From CAIVAT01 sp037131145 (GTDB lineage: Bacteria; Bacteroidota; Bacteroidia; Bacteroidales; FEN-979), in NCBI GenBank assembly GCA_037131145.1, contig JBAXRP010000074.1:1-17855 (forward strand): a stretch of DNA of 17,855 nucleotides, given 5' to 3'. Shown here piece by piece: positions 14,520 to 17,855 of this stretch. Every line of letters begins with the position of its first letter. The first letter of the stretch is position 1. The translations under genes and the position numbers were made by a program. Under the pieces are notes generated by a model that was not told the origin of the DNA, made no database searches, and was given only the letters and a program-made list of their open reading frames with translations.

Positions 14520-17333
14520 ATGGAATACAACTTTCCCGAAATCGAAAAAAAATGGCAGAAATACTGGGTGGATCATAAAACCTATAAAACTGAGATTGAT
14601 CATTCCCGCCAAAAATTCTATGTGCTCGATATGTTTCCCTATCCTTCAGGAGCCGGGCTTCATGTGGGACATCCGCTGGGATATATCGCCTCCGACATCT
14701 ATTCCCGCTACAAACGTTTGAAAGGTTTCAATGTGCTTCATCCGATGGGATATGACGCTTACGGACTTCCCGCCGAGCAGTATGCCATTCAAACCGGAAC
14801 CCATCCCGCTGTAACCACCGAAAAAAACGTGGTGCGTTACCGCGAACAGATGGATAAAATCGGCTTTTGTTTTGACTGGGATCGCGAAGTAAAAACCTGC
14901 GATCCCGATTATTATAAATGGACTCAGTGGACCTTCATCCAGCTTTTTCATCATTGGTACAACATTGAAAAGCAAAAAGCCGAACCCATTTCCGGGCTTA
15001 TCAAAATCTTTGAAACACAGGGAAACGGTAGCGTAAACGCCGCCATGACCGCGAACTGGATCAAGGATTTAATCAAAAAGGATTCCTCCTTCGGCGAATC
15101 GTGGAATGGAATTTTTTCCGCTTCAGAATGGAATTTATTTTCTGAAAAACAGCGCGAGGAAATTCTGATGAATTACCGGATTGCCTATCAATCGGACGCA
15201 ATGGTAAACTGGTGCCCCGAACTGGGGACGGTACTCGCCAACGACGAGGTGGCTAACGGATTTTCTGTTCGCGGCAGCCATGCAGTTGAACGGAAACTTA
15301 TGCGGCAGTGGTTTCTGCGAATCACAGCATATTCGCAGCGTCTGCTCGACGGGCTTGACTCGGTTGAATTTTCAGATTCGCTGAAAGAGATGCAGCGCAA
15401 TTGGATTGGTCGTTCGGAAGGCGCAGAAATCCATTTTCCGATTAAAGACTCCGTGCAAACACTGAATATCTTCACAACCCGCCCCGATACCATCTTCGGC
15501 TCAACCTTTATGGTACTTGCCCCTGAGCATGAACTACTTGAAATCATTACAACTTCCGACCGCAAAGAGGCAGTTTCGCAGTATCTCGTCGCTTCCAAAA
15601 ACCGATCGGAACGTGAACGTATGGCGGAGGTGAAAAAGGTTTCGGGCGAGTTCACCGGCGGGTATTGTCTCAATCCTTTTAATGGAAAGCCTATTCCGAT
15701 TTGGGTAGCCGATTATGTGCTTGCCGGTTATGGAACCGGCGCAATTATGGCTGTTCCGGCTCACGACAGCCGCGATTACGATTTTGCAAAACATTTCAAA
15801 CTCCCAATCACCGAAGTTGTATCAGGAGGCGATATCTCCGAACACTCTTTCGACGCCAAAGACGGCGTTATGGTTAACTCCGGTTTCATCAACGGAATGA
15901 AGGTGAAGGACGCCATCAGCGCGGTAATTCGTAAGGTTGACGAACTTGGTATCGGGAAGGGGACGGTTAATTTTCGCCTTCGCGACGCTATTTTCAGCCG
16001 GCAGCGCTATTGGGGAGAGCCATTCCCTGTTTATTTCAAAAACGGCATAGCGAATACTCTCAATGAGTGCGAACTTCCGCTTCGTCTGCCCGAAGTTGAC
16101 GCCTATCTTCCTACCGAAACCGGCGAACCGCCTCTGGCGCGCGCTAAAAACTGGACAACAAAGGAGGGTTATCCTCTTGAAACCAACACCATGCCCGGTT
16201 TTGCCGGTTCCAGCGGTTATTATCTCCGGTACATGGACCCGCGCAACGATCAGGAATATTTTTCGAAAGAAGCAGTTGCTTACTGGCAGGATGTTGACCT
16301 TTACATCGGCGGCGATGAGCATGCCACCGGTCACCTCATCTATTCCAGATTCTGGAACAAATTCCTTTTTGATATCGGATTATCAGTAAAGGAAGAGCCC
16401 TATAAAAAACTAATAAACCAGGGAAAGATACAGGGAAGATCGAGTCTGGCTTACCGGATCAAGGGAACAAACACATTCGTATCGCTGGGATTGAAGGATA
16501 ATTATGAAGTGACGGAAATGCATGTTGACGTAAGCATGGTTGATGCAGATATTCTCGATACCAAAGCATTTTCCGCCTGGCGACCTGATCTTGCCGGGGC
16601 AGAATTCATCCTTGAAGAAGGAAAATACCATTGCGGATACGCCGTTGAAAAGATGTCGAAATCGCTTTACAACGTAGTCAATCCCGATTATCTGATTGAA
16701 AAATACGGCGCCGACACCTTCAGGATGTATGAGATGTTTCTCGGTCCGCTTGAACAGTCAAAACCCTGGGATACCAACGGCATCGAAGGCGTTTTCCGGT
16801 TTATCCGTAAATTCTGGCGCTTATATCATGATGACCAGAATAATTTCAGCGTTTCAGATCACGCGCCTTCAGCCGGCGAGCAGCGAATATTGCACAAGAC
16901 AATAAAAAAGATTCAGGAAGATATTGAACGGCTTTCGTTAAATACCGCTGTGAGCGCTTTTATGATCTGCGCCAACGAACTCACCGACCTGAAATGCAAT
17001 AAGCGCGACATTCTCAGCCAGCTTGTTGCGATGATTTCACCTTACGCCCCACACATCGCCGAAGAATTGTGGCTTCTGCTCGGCAACGAGGATAGCGTCA
17101 CAAAAGCCTCATTTCCGGTTTTCAACCCGGTTTTCCTGGTTGAGAACACGTTTGAATATCCGGTATCGTTTAATGGGAAAACCCGTTTCAAACTTGAATT
17201 GCCAGCCGATATGCAGGTGGCGGAGATTGAAAAGGCTGCGCTCGAAGCAAAAGAATCGGAAAAATGGTTGCAGGGAAAACCGCCGCGGAAGATGATAATT
17301 GTGCCGGGAAAGATTATCAATATTGTAATCTGA
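14520..17333 (+). CDS. leuS: Leucyl-tRNA synthetase
   Basis: LeuRS charges tRNA-Leu with leucine and edits mischarged products. The HIGH motif is HVGH at residues 48-51 (PYPSGAGLHVGHPLGY) and the KMSKS motif is at 711-715. The CP1 editing domain holds TTRPDTIFGSTFMVLAPEHE (about 318-337) and the GTGAIMAVPAHDSRDYDFA segment with the conserved Asp. The C-terminus ends KMIIVPGKIINIVI, typical of the bacterial enzyme. At 937 residues it is longer than E. coli LeuRS (860); the extra length includes about 130-190 and about 640-700 (QGRSSLAYRIKGTNTFVSLG onwards), insertions I know from Bacteroidota LeuRS. The start MEYNFPEIEKKWQKYW is the standard family start. It lies 140 bp after the AlbA_2 gene; that gap has no clear -33/-7 promoter pair. 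Confidence 0.98.
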   Translation: MEYNFPEIEKKWQKYWVDHKTYKTEIDHSRQKFYVLDMFPYPSGAGLHVGHPLGYIASDIYSRYKRLKGFNVLHPMGYDAYGLPAEQYAIQTGTHPAVTTEKNVVRYREQMDKIGFCFDWDREVKTCDPDYYKWTQWTFIQLFHHWYNIEKQKAEPISGLIKIFETQGNGSVNAAMTANWIKDLIKKDSSFGESWNGIFSASEWNLFSEKQREEILMNYRIAYQSDAMVNWCPELGTVLANDEVANGFSVRGSHAVERKLMRQWFLRITAYSQRLLDGLDSVEFSDSLKEMQRNWIGRSEGAEIHFPIKDSVQTLNIFTTRPDTIFGSTFMVLAPEHELLEIITTSDRKEAVSQYLVASKNRSERERMAEVKKVSGEFTGGYCLNPFNGKPIPIWVADYVLAGYGTGAIMAVPAHDSRDYDFAKHFKLPITEVVSGGDISEHSFDAKDGVMVNSGFINGMKVKDAISAVIRKVDELGIGKGTVNFRLRDAIFSRQRYWGEPFPVYFKNGIANTLNECELPLRLPEVDAYLPTETGEPPLARAKNWTTKEGYPLETNTMPGFAGSSGYYLRYMDPRNDQEYFSKEAVAYWQDVDLYIGGDEHATGHLIYSRFWNKFLFDIGLSVKEEPYKKLINQGKIQGRSSLAYRIKGTNTFVSLGLKDNYEVTEMHVDVSMVDADILDTKAFSAWRPDLAGAEFILEEGKYHCGYAVEKMSKSLYNVVNPDYLIEKYGADTFRMYEMFLGPLEQSKPWDTNGIEGVFRFIRKFWRLYHDDQNNFSVSDHAPSAGEQRILHKTIKKIQEDIERLSLNTAVSAFMICANELTDLKCNKRDILSQLVAMISPYAPHIAEELWLLLGNEDSVTKASFPVFNPVFLVENTFEYPVSFNGKTRFKLELPADMQVAEIEKAALEAKESEKWLQGKPPRKMIIVPGKIINIVI

Positions 17334-17855
17334 GCCAGAGCTTTTTTCCCTTTTGGAAACCCCACGCGCCTGGCGCTTTCTCCTTAATTCCGGGACTCAA
17401 ATTTCAGGAATCAGGCTCCTGGTCTCAAATTCAAACCTCTCAATCTTCGGTGGCAGGCGCAAGGCTACCTTGAATTTATTTCATCTTCCGATTTCGTGTT
17501 GCCAAAAGACGTTATCACCATCACACGGCAGATAGACGCCTGGATGCAAAGCAGGAAAGTTCCCTCCTTTTATGCCCCGTCTCCTACCTTTCTCCACAGC
17601 GCTGCGTCTTTTTCTATCTCCACCTCAATTTGTCTTTCCCCATTTGATCCTGATCCAGATCAGTTTACTCCTCACTTTTAAGGAATAACCGTAACTGATT
17701 TTTCAATTTGTTGTGATTATCTGTTGTAATAAGGGATAATCACAACTCAATTATATTTTTTATGATTTGAAAAACATGCCTAATCGTGGAAGTCAGAATA
17801 TGAGCCCACTCCGAAAAGTCATTTTTTTGTCACATTGCCACAAACATCACGCTTA
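17334..17855. other. Gene-free 3' flank of leuS
   Basis: I see no convincing coding sequence in these 522 bases. Bases about 17560-17650 are pyrimidine-rich on the plus strand. The short open frames here lack homology-like features, and the longest merely passes through this biased stretch. The only structured element is the hairpin at 17710-17746. A gene on either strand may begin just beyond the right edge. Confidence 0.6.
17710..17746. terminator. Perfect 12-bp hairpin, possible bidirectional terminator
   Basis: GTTGTGATTATC (17710-17721) is followed after 13 nt by its exact reverse complement GATAATCACAAC (17735-17746). A T-rich run (TATATTTTTTATG) follows within 15 bp. It is 377 bp after the leuS stop, so it may end leuS transcription late or serve a gene beyond the window. 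The stem is AT-rich, so an operator is also possible. Confidence 0.4.

Noticed and set aside
15188..15673. 161-residue minus-strand open frame inside leuS
   Set aside because: Antisense shadow of a well-identified gene; Ser/Arg-rich composition typical of such shadows.
17650..17663. Small palindrome CTGATCCAGATCAG
   Set aside because: Only 6-bp arms with a 2-nt spacer; expected by chance in a window this size.
17400..17681. Open plus-strand frame reading through SSSDFVLPKDVITITRQID
   Set aside because: It looks faintly protein-like, but it lacks a recognisable start, ends in a pyrimidine-biased stretch and matches no family I know.

Overview
The window looks like a chromosome segment from a Bacteroidota bacterium, probably an environmental member of the Bacteroidales. 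The signs are a gene order of ftsX, a DUF3098-type gene, uppP and truB, a long LeuRS of the Bacteroidota type, -7 promoter boxes of the TAnnTTTG kind, and a large secreted Fn3/Ig-like adhesin of the kind exported by type IX secretion. This placement rests on recognised family features; no database search was run.

Layout from left to right. (1) Bases 1-4092, minus strand: a giant secreted modular protein, cut by the left edge of the window. It has a signal peptide, an N-terminal module, two Fn3-like domains, a cleaved-adhesin-like domain and an Ig/PKD-like tandem array built on a 267-bp DNA repeat. (2) Bases 4093-4393: a gap with a candidate promoter for the adhesin and a long imperfect inverted repeat that loosely resembles an attC site. 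(3) Bases 4394-6143, minus strand: a compact AT-rich two-gene module, an ABC/OLD-like AAA ATPase followed after 1 nt by a 200-residue protein with a possible PD-(D/E)xK nuclease core. It is the best candidate here for an undescribed system, plausibly anti-phage defence. (4) Bases 6403-13082, minus strand: a housekeeping envelope/RNA operon transcribed in the order AsmA-like giant protein, ftsX, DUF3098-like, uppP, truB. (5) Bases 13083-13176: two overlapping divergent promoters. (6) Bases 13177-14379, plus strand: an AlbA_2/HATPase/winged-helix regulator-like protein (COG2865 type) with a shortened ATPase region and a 12-bp minisatellite linker. (7) Bases 14520-17333, plus strand: leuS. (8) Bases 17334-17855: no gene; one strong hairpin.

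How the parts fit together. The minus-strand operon joins inner-membrane divisome signalling (FtsX), recycling of the undecaprenyl carrier (UppP) and tRNA pseudouridylation (TruB) to a membrane-anchored AsmA-like protein that may span the periplasm. UppP and TruB starts overlap the preceding stops, which suggests translational coupling. Two accessory insertions appear to sit at the edges of this conserved block: the ATPase/nuclease-like pair behind truB, and the AlbA_2 gene between the divergent promoter and leuS. No tRNA, rRNA, CRISPR array, transposase or integrase was found.
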